Shown one piece after another: positions 11,295-23,343 of a stretch of 64,000 bases of DNA. The notes under the pieces are model-generated. The model was not told where the DNA came from. It made no database searches and worked only from the letters and a program-made list of their open reading frames with translations. Numbering within the stretch: the stretch's first letter is position 1; every line of letters begins with the position of its first letter. Source of the stretch: Excoecaria cochinchinensis (Eukaryota > Streptophyta > Magnoliopsida > Malpighiales > Euphorbiaceae); contig CANTUQ010000073.1 in the NCBI GenBank assembly GCA_947683425.1, positions 8,590,501 through 8,654,500 of the forward strand, in the 5' to 3' direction. The translations under genes and the position numbers were made by a program.

Positions 11295-11941
11295 TATGCG
11301 TTACTCGTTATCCACCCCTTTGACTTAGCAGGCATTAAACGAACATAATTATGTGAATTGAACAATAAGTGTGATTTGATAAAGATATGTGAAGATTTGT
11401 GTAAGATTATGCACTCAATGAGAATGTGATCACATTGTACGCTGTGACTTATATATATATGGCATGAATTTGCACTTCGCGCACCTATGTGTTTTGGATC
11501 CTGTAGGATCCTTATGCGAAAATGTGGTAACATCTTTGAAACCTTACATGGTCTAGCTTTGGTTATTTCCTTTAGAAATATTAACATGAGATAATGTCAC
11601 GAAGGTAATGCAACAATTTGAAGTAAGTGATTAAATGAAAGTAACTATATGTATAGTATGCATCTATATACTGGAACATGAAGTTAGATTATTAGCGACT
11701 AGTCATGACTCTTTGATGTGTGAGAATTATTGTAGTTTGAGAACTGTTTATAGGCTGAATACAATGATATGTGTGACTTAAGACATATGAATAATAAGAC
11801 ATGAAAGGCATGTATTGATTAAGATTGTTACCCTATTTTACCTTATGAATGATTATGATTAAAATATTATGTTTATGATCAATTTTCTGTATTTATTAAA
11901 TGATTTAATTTTGGATATTTATTGTGTGTGGTGACTGATGG

Positions 11942-12015
11942 CCATTGTGAATGGTCGTCCATACTATGTGTTTTCCCAACTAAGCTTTATGCTTAGCATG
12001 GGTGTGTATCCATGC
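11942..12015 (+). promoter_or_regulatory. three-hairpin block in the 5' LTR
   Basis: CCATT-gtg-AATGG, CTAAGC-tttat-GCTTAG and GCATGG-gtgtgtat-CCATGC follow one another, ending in CAGGT. The solo LTR at 34946-35025 keeps the three hairpins in the same order with paired base changes. Located about 340 bp from the LTR end. Confidence 0.65.
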
Positions 12016-12363
12016 AGGTTTGAAGTTAGTCGTGTCGCCGAGGATAATCCGCAGCGGTCTGGCCAACAAGTCCGTAGTAGTATTTATTATTTAGAGGTTT
12101 TAGTTAATTGTTGTAATGTAATTCTTTATTAGTATTGTATTAAGTGATTGGGATGTAATAAAATGTGAATGAGGAGCGTAATGCCAAGTATATGAATGTC
12201 TTTTGTATTATACGAATGTCTATGTTTGAAAAAAATATTATATAGTTCTGCTTGTATTATGGTGTCCTGGATGTTATCGCGTGTAGCATTGCTCACTCAT
12301 TGTAGCGTACTACCTATGTTACCATACAGTATGCTATACGTGGGTAGTGGGTGTTACATTTAG

Positions 12364-12376
12364 TGGTATCAGAGCC
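12364..12376 (+). other. primer binding site, tRNA-iMet type
   Basis: TGGTATCAGAGCC, five bases after the 5' LTR end. This is the standard plant retrotransposon site complementary to initiator tRNA-Met. Confidence 0.92.
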
Positions 12377-13492
12377 TAGGTTTAGTTGGTTTTTGACAAC
12401 TAGGAGTTTAAAGTGTGTCTGTATCTTTTTGTGTTGGCCAAAGCGGATGTTCTCATTCTGTATTGGTGTTAGAAACTGCAAGTTTTGTACAAGTTAGGTG
12501 TAAAGTTAGAAAGTGTAGAGCTGATAGACCGCATTTTGACTGTTTTGGATCGTTTATAGTTCAAAGATATGGAAATTGGGCATTAAGAGTATCATAAGAA
12601 ATTTTGTTAAGGAGTTTCTTCTGGTATAGTTGGAAGTTTGAAAAGAATTTCTTATTTTAAGGGAATGTAGAGTAAGGACGTAAATGATTTTAATTTGAGG
12701 ATTTTTGTGGCACTCTGTGCATCTGTCAGCCATTTTAATTGGGATTATTTGAACATAAGCATGTGTCAGCATGGGGATGGGAAAGTATATTGCCATTGCA
12801 TAAATTGCATCTGCATCATTTGCATACACAAATCATTATACATTCATTTCACTCACAACCCTCATTCATATGTGATAAGCATTCGGATTTAACTCAATTA
12901 AAAGTGGCTGACAGGCTATGCTTTGAGTATAAGATCATTTAGTGGAGATGTTGAGAAAATGTAAAGTGTAGGTTACCATTAGTGTAGAAAGTGAATAAGT
13001 GGCTGATATGAAAGGATTATTTTGCAAGTTGAGTTAAGGAGTGGTAACTAAGAGAGAGTTAATAGGCAATGTACTGAATAGAGATAATAATTAGTGTAGT
13101 TTGACAATTTGAAGTATTAGACATTGTGGCGATAAGATTCTACGTGTATATGTAAGTAGATTAAATAAGGAGCCTATGTGTTGGATTCCAACCAATGATA
13201 TGATTATGATTGTGATAAAGGTTAGGAATTGAGTAATGACTTGTGGAGATAAGGTTTACTCGTTTTGGTAAGGTAGTTCTGATAAGTTCAAATTTGAATT
13301 TGTTTAAGAATATTTCCCATTATAAGGTTATTGAGAAGTGATACATGAGTGATATAGTGTCTGAGATGTGATAATTTGTGAGTAAAGTGTATGAGTTATT
13401 TAATAGTGGAATGTTAACGCCTAAGTATGGAAGTAAAGAGGGATGTGATATGCGAATAAAACGGTATTTGTGAATTTCGAGGACGAAATTCT

Positions 13493-13508
13493 TTAAGGAG
13501 GGAACGAT
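13493..13508 (+). other. polypurine tract of the chromovirus-like element
   Basis: TAAGGAGGGAACGAT directly precedes the 3' LTR. Confidence 0.8.
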
Positions 13509-16500
13509 TGTAACACCCCGAAATGTAACCTAGAAGGATTTGTATATTTCTAGGGATTCTGATGATCGAAACCGTATGATTTGATGGTCGGAGTGATTAA
13601 GCAGGAGAAAAGGTATGATTAGAATTAAGAAAAAGGAAGACAAGGGTAATTTGGTCATTTTGCAAATATAGATTTAATTGAATTGAATAAATAACTATGA
13701 GGGCTAAATTTTGAGAATGGATCAGTTTTATGTCGAATTTATGTGAGTGGTGGTGTCAGGTGTGCCAAAAGGACGAATTCGGTATTAATGCAAAAGTTTC
13801 GGCAAGTGCGGCAAATTTCAAATTTTGCAAGGTATTAATTTAGGACTTAATTGAAGGGGGTAAGGAGTTAATTATGGGCCAATGTAAGAATTATATTTAT
13901 GTATTAGGTTATGGTAAGATTAAATGAGAAGATGTGGACTAAAATAGATAATGGGTCGTAAAAATCTAGTAAGGACCTATAAGAGGGTGACACTTGGCAT
14001 TGAGGATTAGTTAGAATTTAATGAGGTAGAAAGAAAGGGAGACCAACCATTTTTGCTGGGATTTTAGGACAGCCAAGTTTTTCCTCCTTCTCTAATCTTC
14101 TTTGTTTATTTGGATTGCTAAGGGATTTGATGAATTAAAGGAATTTCTAGCCATGATTAAGGTATGGTTAGTGTTAATTTGTGTTAATTTATCTCTCTTC
14201 TCTTATATTTTCCTTTGGGCTTGAATCCTTAATCTTGGGGTTGATGAGTAATGTGATTTTTGGTGTGGTTTATTTGAGGATTTTAACAAGTGGAGTATGG
14301 GAGTTAAGGAGAATCAAGTTGAACGAGGAGAAGAGGAAGATTGGGGAAGCACTTATGAGGTTTGGGAAATTCTACCCTTTTGAAATATATCTATGTTTGT
14401 GTTGGGATGATTTGAGAAATTGATGTTTTGATATTCAAATGTCAAATTGGAGTTGCTTGTGTTGTGTTGGTTGTGTGGATTTGCTTAATTGTAGAGAGGT
14501 TGAGTTTCCAAGGGAAACTCTGCCTAGATTTCTCTGGACCTCTTGTGATTGTTTTAAGTATAAGTTTAGATATAGATATCCAAATTGTATGAGACCGGTG
14601 CAATTTGAAAGATAATTTATATACATAAAATTGTCTCTAATGACCAGAAGCCAATTCTGGCTCTAAGATCCTTGAAAATGGTAAAAACCGGGGCGTCTTT
14701 GCTTAGACGGGTTCACTGGAATAGTGTATGTTGTGTAGCTCATATATGGAGTTATAGATGTCCAATTGATCTGAAATTGGTTTCATTTGAAAGCTAACAT
14801 CCTAAGGAACATTGTTTAAGAAGAAACTTTTGGCTAACAATGAGTTTTAATGGGTCGTTTATGCGGTACAAAGTCAGGTACGAGAAGCAGTCATGTTAGT
14901 CTGTTTTCTTAGGCCTAGTGGCGGAGGCTTTTGTCGCGAGCGCGATAGAACCTACTTGCTGAAGGTTTTTCCTTCTATTTTAAGCCCCATGGTTTGTGTG
15001 AACCCTTGCCCCTCTCTTGCCCCTCTTCACCCTTCTCTAGGTTGTGTATTTTGTAATGTTTTTCCTTCCGAAATACACCTGAACTTCCTCGGAACCTCTT
15101 GAGACATATTCATCATATGTTTAGAGCTTGGAAATGAGTAAATAAATGGCTATCACTTAGGAACACAAGTGTTTGAGATTGATAATAAGAATATTGACTT
15201 AGTTACTTGATAGTTCAATGAGTCGAACACTTTAGAATATGTTCAATAGTGACCTGATTTATATTATGTAGGCCATTTGAAGTGAAATTCCATAACTTGC
15301 ATTTTAAACCCGTAGAATTACGGGGTTTGGATTCCCAACTCTTCGGGATACATAGGAAGTTTAGAACACACTTTCAAGTCCCAACCCAAGTTTAGAAACT
15401 TGTTCGGAAGATAAGGTACCAGTTGAGCCATTAATAACTCAAGTCTCAAGTAGACTTATTTATAGTTTAAAATTATTGGGATGTAAAATGAATTAAATGA
15501 CCGTTTTAAGTGTGTCATAAATTGAAATTGAGATGAACCTTTCGTATCTCAAACGGTTTTTATATGACTATCTAATTACGGAATGATTCTTAATAAGTTG
15601 AGTTGTTTAAGATACTTGTGTTGAAGTTCTTGAGTTTAATGCATGAATTTGGGGGAAGTAATGATTATGAAATTATTTATGGACATTATAAGTATAAATA
15701 TGTTTTTATGTGAAGTTGTAGTTGATTAAAAATTGACATGAGTGTGGTCAAGTGTAGTGGCCCATTGGAACTCGAATGATGTGGGTGGGATGTGAGGCTT
15801 GGCTCTGCCGTGAGCGCGACAGATATCATCTAGTTTTCTATCGCGATTGCGACGGAGGTTGCGATCGCAACTCTTATTGTGATGTTTGGTTCTGTCGCGA
15901 GCGCAACAGAGGCCATCTAGTTTCTGTTGCAGTCGCGACTATGGTCACCAGCGCGACTCTTTTCTATGCCATAAATGTATGTCAATGGAGCTATTTGACA
16001 TGGGTTTTGACTTGTGATTTACATATAACATAGTGTATAAACTAAGATATGCTATACCATGCAAGTTATAATTGAAATAAATTGTTGAGCATGTATTAAA
16101 ATTAAAATGTGATCGTCATTAAAGGTTATGGATTGTTATATTTTACATGAACCATTGCTTTAATTTATGAACAAATTATGCGTAGGATTATTATGCGATG
16201 ATAATAAGAGTATGTGCTTCTGGAAAAGGTATAAAATTATAGCATGAACATTATTAAAGGAAACAAGTATGTGTTAGCCTGCGTTAGTCGAGTAGTGGAT
16301 AGTTAGGCATGCCTAATAGAGTTAGTGTTGCTGCAGCCAGTGTATGATTTAGACCCTGATCAGGTCCCCGACTGGATCTTCGTGATCTCTGTATACTGAA
16401 AAGATAGTGTTGACACCTTTGGGTATCTATGAGTTATGAGAATAGTGTTGATACCTTCGGGTATCTATGCGTTGCTCGTTATCCACCCCTTTGACTTAAC

Positions 16501-17489
16501 AGGCATTAAACGAACATAATTATGTGAATTGAACAATAAGTGTGATTTGATAAAGATATGTGAAGATTTGTGTAAGATTATTCAATCAATGAGAATGTGA
16601 TCACATTGTACGCTGAGACTTATATATATATGGCATGAGTTTGCACTTCGCACACCTATGTGTTTTGGATCCTGTAGGATCCTTATGCGAAAATGTAGTA
16701 ACATCTTTGAAACCTTACATGGTCTAGCTTTGGTTATTTCCTTTTGAAATATTAACATGAGATAATGTCACGAAGGTAATGCAACAATTTGAAGTAAGTA
16801 ACTAAATGAAAGTAACTATATGTATAGTATGCATCTATATACTGGAACATGAAGTTAGATTATTAGCGACTATTCATGACTCTTTGATGTGTGAGAATTA
16901 TTGTAGTTTGAGAACTGTTTATAGGTTGAATACAATGATATGTGTGACTTAAGACATATGAATAATAAGACATGAAAGGCATGTATTGATTAAGATTGTT
17001 ACACTGTTTTACCTTATGAATGATTATGATTAAAATATTCTGTTTATGATCAATTTTATGTATTTATTAAATTATTTGATTTTGGATATTTATTGTGTGT
17101 GGTGACTGACGGCCATTGTGAATGGTCGTCCATACTATGTGTTTTCCCCACTAAGCTTTATGCTTAGCATGGGTGTGTATCCATGCAGGTTTGAAGTTAG
17201 TCGTGTCGCCGAGGACAATCCGCAGCAGTCTGGCCAACAAGTCTGTAGTAGTATTTATTGTTTAGAGGTTTTAGATAATTGTTGTAATGTAATTCTTTAT
17301 TAGTATTGTATTAAGTGATTGGGATGTAATAAAATGTGAATGAGGAGTGTAATGCCAAGTATATGAATGTCTTTTGTATTATGCGAATGTCTATGTTTGA
17401 AAAAAAAACTATATAGTTCTGCTTGTATTATGGTGTCATGCGTGTTATGTTACCATACAGTATGCTATACATGGGTAAGGGGTGTTACA
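13509..17489 (+). repeat. 3' LTR of the chromovirus-like element
   Basis: Collinear with 8377-12358, with scattered substitutions, an extra stretch near 13957 (GTCGTAAAAATCTAGTA) and a shorter end. The palindrome and hairpins are present, but one TTCG hairpin has decayed (GACACC-tttg-GGTATC at about 16412) while the second is intact. The three-hairpin block is at 17113-17186. Confidence 0.93.
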
Positions 17490-17494
17490 TTATT

Positions 17495-19880
17495 CCTACT
17501 TCACTACCTTCATAGATGATTACTCTAGATTTAGATACATCTATCTGATAAAATATAAATTTGAAGCTTTTGAAAAGTTCAAAAAATTCAAAAAATGAAG
17601 TAAAAAAATAACTTGGCAAGAGTATTAAGACACTAAGATCATATGAAGGTGGAGAATACTTAAGCCATGAGTTTTAAGATGATCTTAAAGATAATAGAAT
17701 ATTATCTCAATGGACTCCACCATATACACCACAGCATAATGGTGTATCTGAAAGGAGAAATTAAACACTATGAGATATGGTTCGATCAATGATGAGCGTA
17801 GTAGACTTGCCTAAGTCTTTTTAAGGTTATGCACTGGAAACTGCTATTTATGCATTAAACAAAGTTCCAAGTAAGTCAGTTGATGTTACTCCATACGAGA
17901 TATGGAATAACAAGAAACCCACACATTCTCATATAAAGGTATGGTGTTATTCTACTTATATGAAGAGGATAATGTCAAACAATCTAGATGCTAAGTCTGA
18001 CAATTGCTTATTTGTGGGATATCCAAAAGAAAAAATTGGATACCTATCATCCCTTGGAACAAAAGGTGTTTATTTCAAGGCATGTTATTTTCTTAGAAAG
18101 ATAACTCCTTCTAAAAGAGGACAGTGAGAGTAGAATTGAACTTAATAAAGTGCAAGATCCACAAATTAAAGCGGATCAACCAGTTGAACCCGAGGCTGAA
18201 TCTTATAATGATGAGATTACAGTTGAACCTGAATATACACAAATTCCTAAAAAATCTACTAGGATACGTTATATCCCACTGAGATATCAATTTCTTATTA
18301 ACTCAAATAAAAATGTAACTGTAGTAGAGGACAATAAGACAATATGCTATCAAGAAAATCTTAATTGTTCAGAATGTGAATTGTGGCTTAAGGCTATACA
18401 GTCCATAATGGACTCCACGTATGAGAATAAAGTATGGACTTTGACTTAACCACCTGAAAAGATAAAACCCGTAGGGTTCAAATGGGTATTTAAGAAGAAG
18501 ACTGACAAGGAAGGTAATGTAGTTACCTATAAGGCTCATTTGGTAGCTAAAGGTTATCGTTAAAGAGAAGGAATGGGCTTTGATGAAACCTTTTCTCCAG
18601 TGTAAGTCCATTAGAATACTTTTAGTCATTACTGCTCATTATGACTATGAGATTTGGCAAATGAATGCGAAGACAACTTTCCTAAATGAAAATCTAACTG
18701 AGGAGGTATATATGACACGTATGAGGGGTTCACATATGGAAATGGTGAAAAGGTATGTAAGCTTCAAAGATTCATCTATGGGTTGAAGCAAGCATCTAAG
18801 AGCTGCAACATCTAATTCATTGAGACAATCAAAGAATTTGGTTTCTCACTGAATAAGGATGAACCTTATGTGTATAAGAAGGTCTGTGGGAATGTAATCG
18901 TTTTCCTTGTTCTATATGTTGATGACATATTAATCATGGGAAATGACATATTTATTCTTCAATTAGTGAAAATTTGGTTATCCAAATAATTCTCCATGAA
19001 AGACCTTACAGAAGTATCCTATATTTTAGGAATTAAAATTTATAAAGATAGATCAAATAGGTTGCTAGGTCTTTCATAGTCTACATACATAGATAAAGTA
19101 TTGAAGAGGTTCAATATGAATCTCTCAAAGAAAGGATGGTGCATGGGAAAAACCTTTCTAAGTCTATGTGTCTTAAGACACAAGAGGATAGAGAGAACAT
19201 GAATAGAATACCATATACATCTGCAATTAGTTCTATCATGTATGTTATGTTATGTACGTCCACATGTAGCATCGACTTTGAGTGTCACAAGCAGATTCCA
19301 ATTCAATTATCGTGAGAAACACTGGAGTGTTGTCAAGAATATCCTAAAGTACTTGAGAAGAATTAATGAATATTCTTGGTATTTGGAAAGGGTGATTTAC
19401 TTGTAAGAGGTTATACTAATGCCAGCTTTTAGTTAGACAAGGATGACTGTATGGAAGGAGAAGTAGTCAATTGGAAGAATTCCAAACAAAATATGACTAC
19501 TGATTCTACTATAGAATCTGAGTACAATACTGCTTCAAGGAGGCTAAAGATGTAGTATGGATCAAAAATTTCATTATTAAGTTAAGAGTGGTCCTTAGCA
19601 TTGTTGATCCAATACCCTTATATTGTGACAACAATGGAGCAATTGTACAAGCAAAAGAACCACAGTCTCATCAGCAATCCAAGCATGTTCTTAAATGCTA
19701 CTATCTACTTCGGGAGATTATAGTAAGAAATGATGTGAAGATAAAAAAAAAAAAAGGTCTCCATAGATGATAATGTGGTGGATCCTCTCACTAAGGCACT
19801 ATTCCAAAAAAGTGCAATCACCATATACATAGTATGGGCTTAAGAGACATGAGTGATTAGCTCAAGTACAGGTGGGAGAT
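17495..19880 (+). pseudogene. copia pol: integrase, reverse transcriptase and RNase H relics
   Basis: Continues the copia frame interrupted at 8376. Integrase: TPQHNGVSERRN near 17730 and PYEIWNNKKPTHSH near 17890. RT start: VGFKWVFKKKTDKEGNVVTY near 18475-18535, then YKAHLVAKGY and ETFSPV; the catalytic YVDD is intact at 18915-18926. RNase H: LYCDNNGAIVQAKEP (about 19615) and a degraded HH-R-Y-L-REI end. Many stops and frameshifts are spread through it, so no polyprotein can be made. It ends in the purine tract AGGTGGGAGAT just before the 3' LTR. Confidence 0.88.
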
Positions 19881-20185
19881 TGTTAGGAGTGTGCTCTAGA
19901 GCCCATGAAGATTAGGAAACTTTATCATATATATGAACTCATTATTATTTATAAGAAGGTTACATTCATTTATTAATGCTATGTTATGAATACCTCTGGT
20001 TTGAAATTATATCTTAAATTAATAAATATAGTCCTTGATATTATAAACACAGTGCAAAGGCAATCATGAAAGAGCTCTTGATGTGAGATGCCTATTGCAT
20101 GTAAATGTGTTAATACCTAAATATCCCTAGTCATAGTATTAACAAGACATGATATTATTAATACGAATAGACTAGTACATGTTAT
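19881..20185 (+). repeat. copia 3' LTR, first segment
   Basis: Starts TGTTAGGAGTGTGCTCTAGA after the purine tract. It is cut at gttat (20181-20185) by element B and resumes at 32251. That the copy of gttat at 32246-32250 is perfect supports the join. Confidence 0.85.
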
Positions 20186-20308
20186 TATAGACACCGAGTT
20201 CTAAGGCAGCCCAGATCGAAGTTACCCAATGATAAAAATGATGCCTGTTCACGGGTAAGAGACAGATAGAAGTGATGATTTCCTCGAAAAATATGTTTTC
20301 CATTTTTA

Positions 20309-20312
<4 letters not shown>

Positions 20313-20384
<72 letters not shown>
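20313..20384 (+). repeat. (AT)36 microsatellite
   Basis: 72 bp of pure AT. The matching tract in the 3' LTR (29137-29192) has 56 bp and that in the partial LTR copy (about 28820-28842) about 23 bp. Confidence 0.97.
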
Positions 20385-20387
<3 letters not shown>

Positions 20388-20425
20388 GGGACCGTTTCCT
20401 GGAGGGCCTGGGTTGTGAGGCCCAT

Positions 20426-20460
20426 CTCACTAACGTGAGATGAGGCCTCACGTTAGTGAG
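20426..20460 (+). repeat. perfect 14-bp inverted repeat in LTR B
   Basis: CTCACTAACGTGAG (20426-20439) and CTCACGTTAGTGAG (20447-20460) with a 7-base loop. Further single arms follow at 20466-20502. The 3' LTR copy (29234-29268) has one mismatch. Confidence 0.85.
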
Positions 20461-20627
20461 GCCCCACTGACTAACGTGAGGGGCAGCGCTCACGTTGGTG
20501 AGAGGCTGCCTCACGTGCCTCTTTTCCCTCCAGCATCCTCCCTATTCCGTTATTTTGGGGATTGGGTTGAAAAAAAGCATGGATTATGGTGGATTGGGTG
20601 GGAAACCACCTAACCTTTTCTGTGAGA

Positions 20628-20635
20628 TATAAAAA
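20628..20635 (+). promoter_or_regulatory. TATA box, 5' LTR of B
   Basis: TATAAAAA in GAGATATAAAAAGGAAAAG, conserved exactly in the 3' LTR. It sits 440 bp into the LTR and after the GC-rich segment. Likely LTR promoter. Confidence 0.5.
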
Positions 20636-21329
20636 GGAAAAGTTAAGAACTGAGAGGAGGGAGGACTTGGCAAAATGGAAAAGGAAAGAAAAACATAAAA
20701 GGAAGAAGAGCTTTGAGCAAGAATGTGATTTTTGTCTCAAAGCATTCTGAGGTTGTTCTTGAATAAAGGATACTAATTCCTGACGTTTGAGATTCAATCA
20801 TTCTTCATCTCCCATTTTCTTTCTTTACGTAATTTTTATTCAAAGTTTTTGAGTCTCTGTTTTATTATTTTCAAGAAGAGCAAAGAGGAAACTAGAACCT
20901 TTCATCTGCATATCAACGATCAATATCTGAGGGTAAATATTGGATAACCATCTCCTTCTTTGATCTCTTTCTTTCCTTTTTTTCTTTCTTTTCTTTCTTC
21001 TTCTTATTTGGTTTTACAGTGTTCTTCATTTGTACATATTCTATTTATTTTTCATTTGATTTTGTTAATCTGTTTATCACATGTTTATTGTTGTTTATTA
21101 TCAGACATGAGCTTAAAATATTTATTGTGATTAAATAACATGTTTGTGGCTTTATTATGCATGTTTTGACGACATATTATCATTTTGGTTAGTCTGTTAA
21201 AGATACTCTGTTCATCCCTGTTTTTGCATTTTTCTAATCGTCCCTTCGTTTCGTCCGAGTCGTGAGTGTGCGTTTGAGTCGTGACTTTTCTTTTCTTGTT
21301 GCCTGTGCTCCCTTGTTCTCTGTCCGAGT

Positions 21330-21480
21330 CTTGCGAGATGTTCACGACTCGTGAACCTTTTGTACGATTTGTGCAAGATGTTCACGAGACGTGAACCTCT
21401 TGCACGAGTCGTGCAAGAGGTTCACGACTCGTGAAACTCTTGCACGAGTCACGCAAGAGACGCACGAGTCGTGTGCCTCC
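21330..21480 (+). repeat. CACGACTCGTG palindrome array, 5' LTR of B
   Basis: Alternating palindromes TTCACGACTCGTGAA and TTGCACGAGTCGTGCAA, about six arms with some changed. A smaller group lies at 21735-21800. The 3' LTR has the same array at 30120-30362, with more repeats. Confidence 0.85.
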
Positions 21481-22157
21481 CCTTCTCTTCTGTTCGTTCC
21501 TTCTTTTTTCTGTTATGTTGCATGCATTATTGGTTCTATTTAATTTATGTCTTAATTATTAATGCTATTATTGTATTATTTGTCAAGTTTTAATTATTTT
21601 TATTTGATTACTTAATTTTTTTATTTGTTAATTTTTATTTAATGGTTTTTTCATATATTATTTATTAATTTTACTTTATTAACATTTATTTATTTTTATT
21701 TTCTCAAAATTTTTTTTCCTTCGCGAGTTTCGTTCCCGCTCATGCCTTCACGACTCGTGCATTCACGCATAAGTCATGAAGGTGGTGCACGACTCGTACC
21801 TCTATTTCCCATTCCCTTTTCTTTGCATTTCTTTTTCTTTCCATTTGCATTTTCATTACTTTGGGCCACTTTTTGTCCTTTAGTCTAGATAATCACGTGA
21901 GATATTAGTTTATTCATTTGAGTTTTCATTTTTTATGGTTTTCTTTGTTCTTCACGTGATTCTTTTCTTTATATACTTTAAGTTTTCATCTCTTATAGCT
22001 ATTTTGTCCTCTTTTGATTTGTTATTTTATATTATTTCATTTTATTATTATTGTTCATCTAGCTTAATTTTTATTAATATTTCATATTAATATATTTTCA
22101 AAGGTTATTATTATTTTTATTTTATTAATATATCTCTTAGTATTGTTGTCATCTTTC

Positions 22158-22204
<47 letters not shown>
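22158..22204 (+). repeat. (TTA)n microsatellite
   Basis: About 47 bp of uninterrupted TTA/ATT in the 5' LTR of B; 58 bp in the 3' LTR. Confidence 0.95.
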
Positions 22205-22205
<1 letters not shown>

Positions 22206-23325
22206 TAGCATGATTTATTTTTAATCTATCTCACATGTAAATTGTTTGCATATTAAATTGACATTTCTAATTTAACCTATTTTATCTCATACACATTTGT
22301 TAATTATTTTTGCATGTTCTCTAGCTTTATACTTATTTGATTAATTTTTCGAATTATTACTAATATTTTTAATGTCATTTTTTGTTGTTTTGTTGTCTTG
22401 AAAATTATTTATCTTCGCGAGTTGCATTCGTGCTCGGGTTAGAGGACCGGGAAATTAAAGACCATCCAATTTAGAGTTTGCATTTTAAATTTCGTATTTT
22501 CTTTTATTACATTATTTTATGTGTTGTATGTAAAATGTATTTCTTATTATCCGCCATATAGAAAATCATGTTTTTCTAATAATTAATAATTTGGGATTTT
22601 TATTAATAAAATGGACCAATATCCTATTTTAACCAATAAAATCTCACCTTCAAAATGGAGAACTAGTTTTCATAAAATGGGATCACTCATCTCGGTTTTT
22701 GCCAAATAATATCCTAAAAATAGTTCTCCAATTTTTTTAATAAATAAAAAGGAACCAATGTTCTTAAAATTCATGACCCGATTTATGTATGTTGCATTTT
22801 AATTTCTTGTATGCGTTTATTTATTTGTTTATTTATATTTTCTTATTTTGGGGGATTGTTCTGTCCCATTTTCTTTTATTTATTATTTATTTAAGGGGAT
22901 TGTTCTGTCCCAATTTCTATTTTGTAATTTATTTATTTACTGCTTTATTTATCGCTTTCCTATATGAATGAATGTGCTTTAAATTTATTGCATTATCGCG
23001 TGAGACGAGAGATGAAATTTTAATTTCTTAAAAACTCATTTATAGACTTAAGTCATTAATAAGAGTGAAGTTCCGAACACCTTCTCTGGTTTAGACCAAT
23101 AGAGGTTAGAGACCTTTCCCAATTTCTTGTAAATTGGGTGGCAACTCCAAAATACCTCAAGGGCGCCTAAAGGCATTGTGAGTTTAGATGATCCTTTCCA
23201 ATAATATTGGAAAGGAGGCATCCAAGATGACTCATGATGCCCAAGATCAAAAAGACGCGAACCAATCCCTCGAGTCCCAAAAGGCGGGCTCGAAGAGGGC
23301 CTTGCTGGTCTGGCACGCGTCACAG

Positions 23326-23343
23326 TAGGGACACCACTGGGGA
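23326..23343 (+). other. degenerate primer binding site, element B
   Basis: TAGGGACACCACTGGGGA, one base after the LTR. Element C has TGGCGACTCCACTGGGGA at the same place, a site I recall from Ogre/Tat elements and attributed to tRNA-Arg. Three differences make the B copy weak. Confidence 0.7.

Larger units (their letters stand above)
8377..12358 (+). repeat. 5' LTR of the chromovirus-like element
   Basis: Begins TGTAACACC and ends GGTGTTACA (inverted ends). Holds the CpG-rich TCGCGAGCGCGAC segment (10635-10795), the 14-bp palindrome TTAGGCATGCCTAA (11131), a set of small hairpins (11180-11294) and a three-hairpin block (11942-12015). No coding potential of note. Confidence 0.93.
12359..13508 (+). 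other. coding-free interior of the chromovirus-like element
   Basis: 1150 bp between primer site and polypurine tract. Short open frames of up to 91 codons occur but none resembles gag or pol. The last 40 bp (AATTTCGAGGACGAAATTC) still look like the extreme 3' end of a chromoviral pol gene, so the core probably arose by internal deletion of an autonomous element. Confidence 0.75.
8377..17489 (+). mobile_element. non-autonomous chromovirus-like LTR retrotransposon nested in copia
   Basis: Two LTRs of 3982 and 3981 bp, both TGTAACACCCCG...GGTGTTACA, flank an interior of only 1150 bp. The 5-bp target duplication ttatt is perfect (8372-8376 and 17490-17494). The interior has a tRNA-iMet-type primer site (TGGTATCAGAGCC) and a polypurine tract after TTCGAGGACGAAATTC, which is the pol/3' end junction typical of Del/Tekay-type chromoviruses. 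No gag or pol domain is present. The layout (huge LTRs, tiny coding-free core) is LARD-like. In the first 150 bp the LTRs differ at three positions, so the insertion is fairly recent. Confidence 0.93.
20186..23324 (+). repeat. 5' LTR of element B
   Basis: Starts TATAGACACC, the usual TG being TA here, and ends GCGTCACA. Contains an (AT)36 tract (20313-20384), a 14-bp inverted repeat (20426-20460), a TATA box (20628), palindromic CACGACTCGTG copies (21330-21475 and 21735-21800) and an ATT array. Confidence 0.92.

Noticed and set aside
14893..15102. Frames such as 69 codons starting MLVCFLRPSGGGFCRERDRT, repeated in both LTRs
   Set aside because: Same chance frame in both LTR copies, over the TCGCGAGCG motif; no domain.
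20185..20797. Minus-strand frames of 108-109 codons, with a twin at 29134-29548
   Set aside because: They lie in LTR promoter regions of element B, run through an AT tract and have no domain; both LTRs give the same frame by descent.
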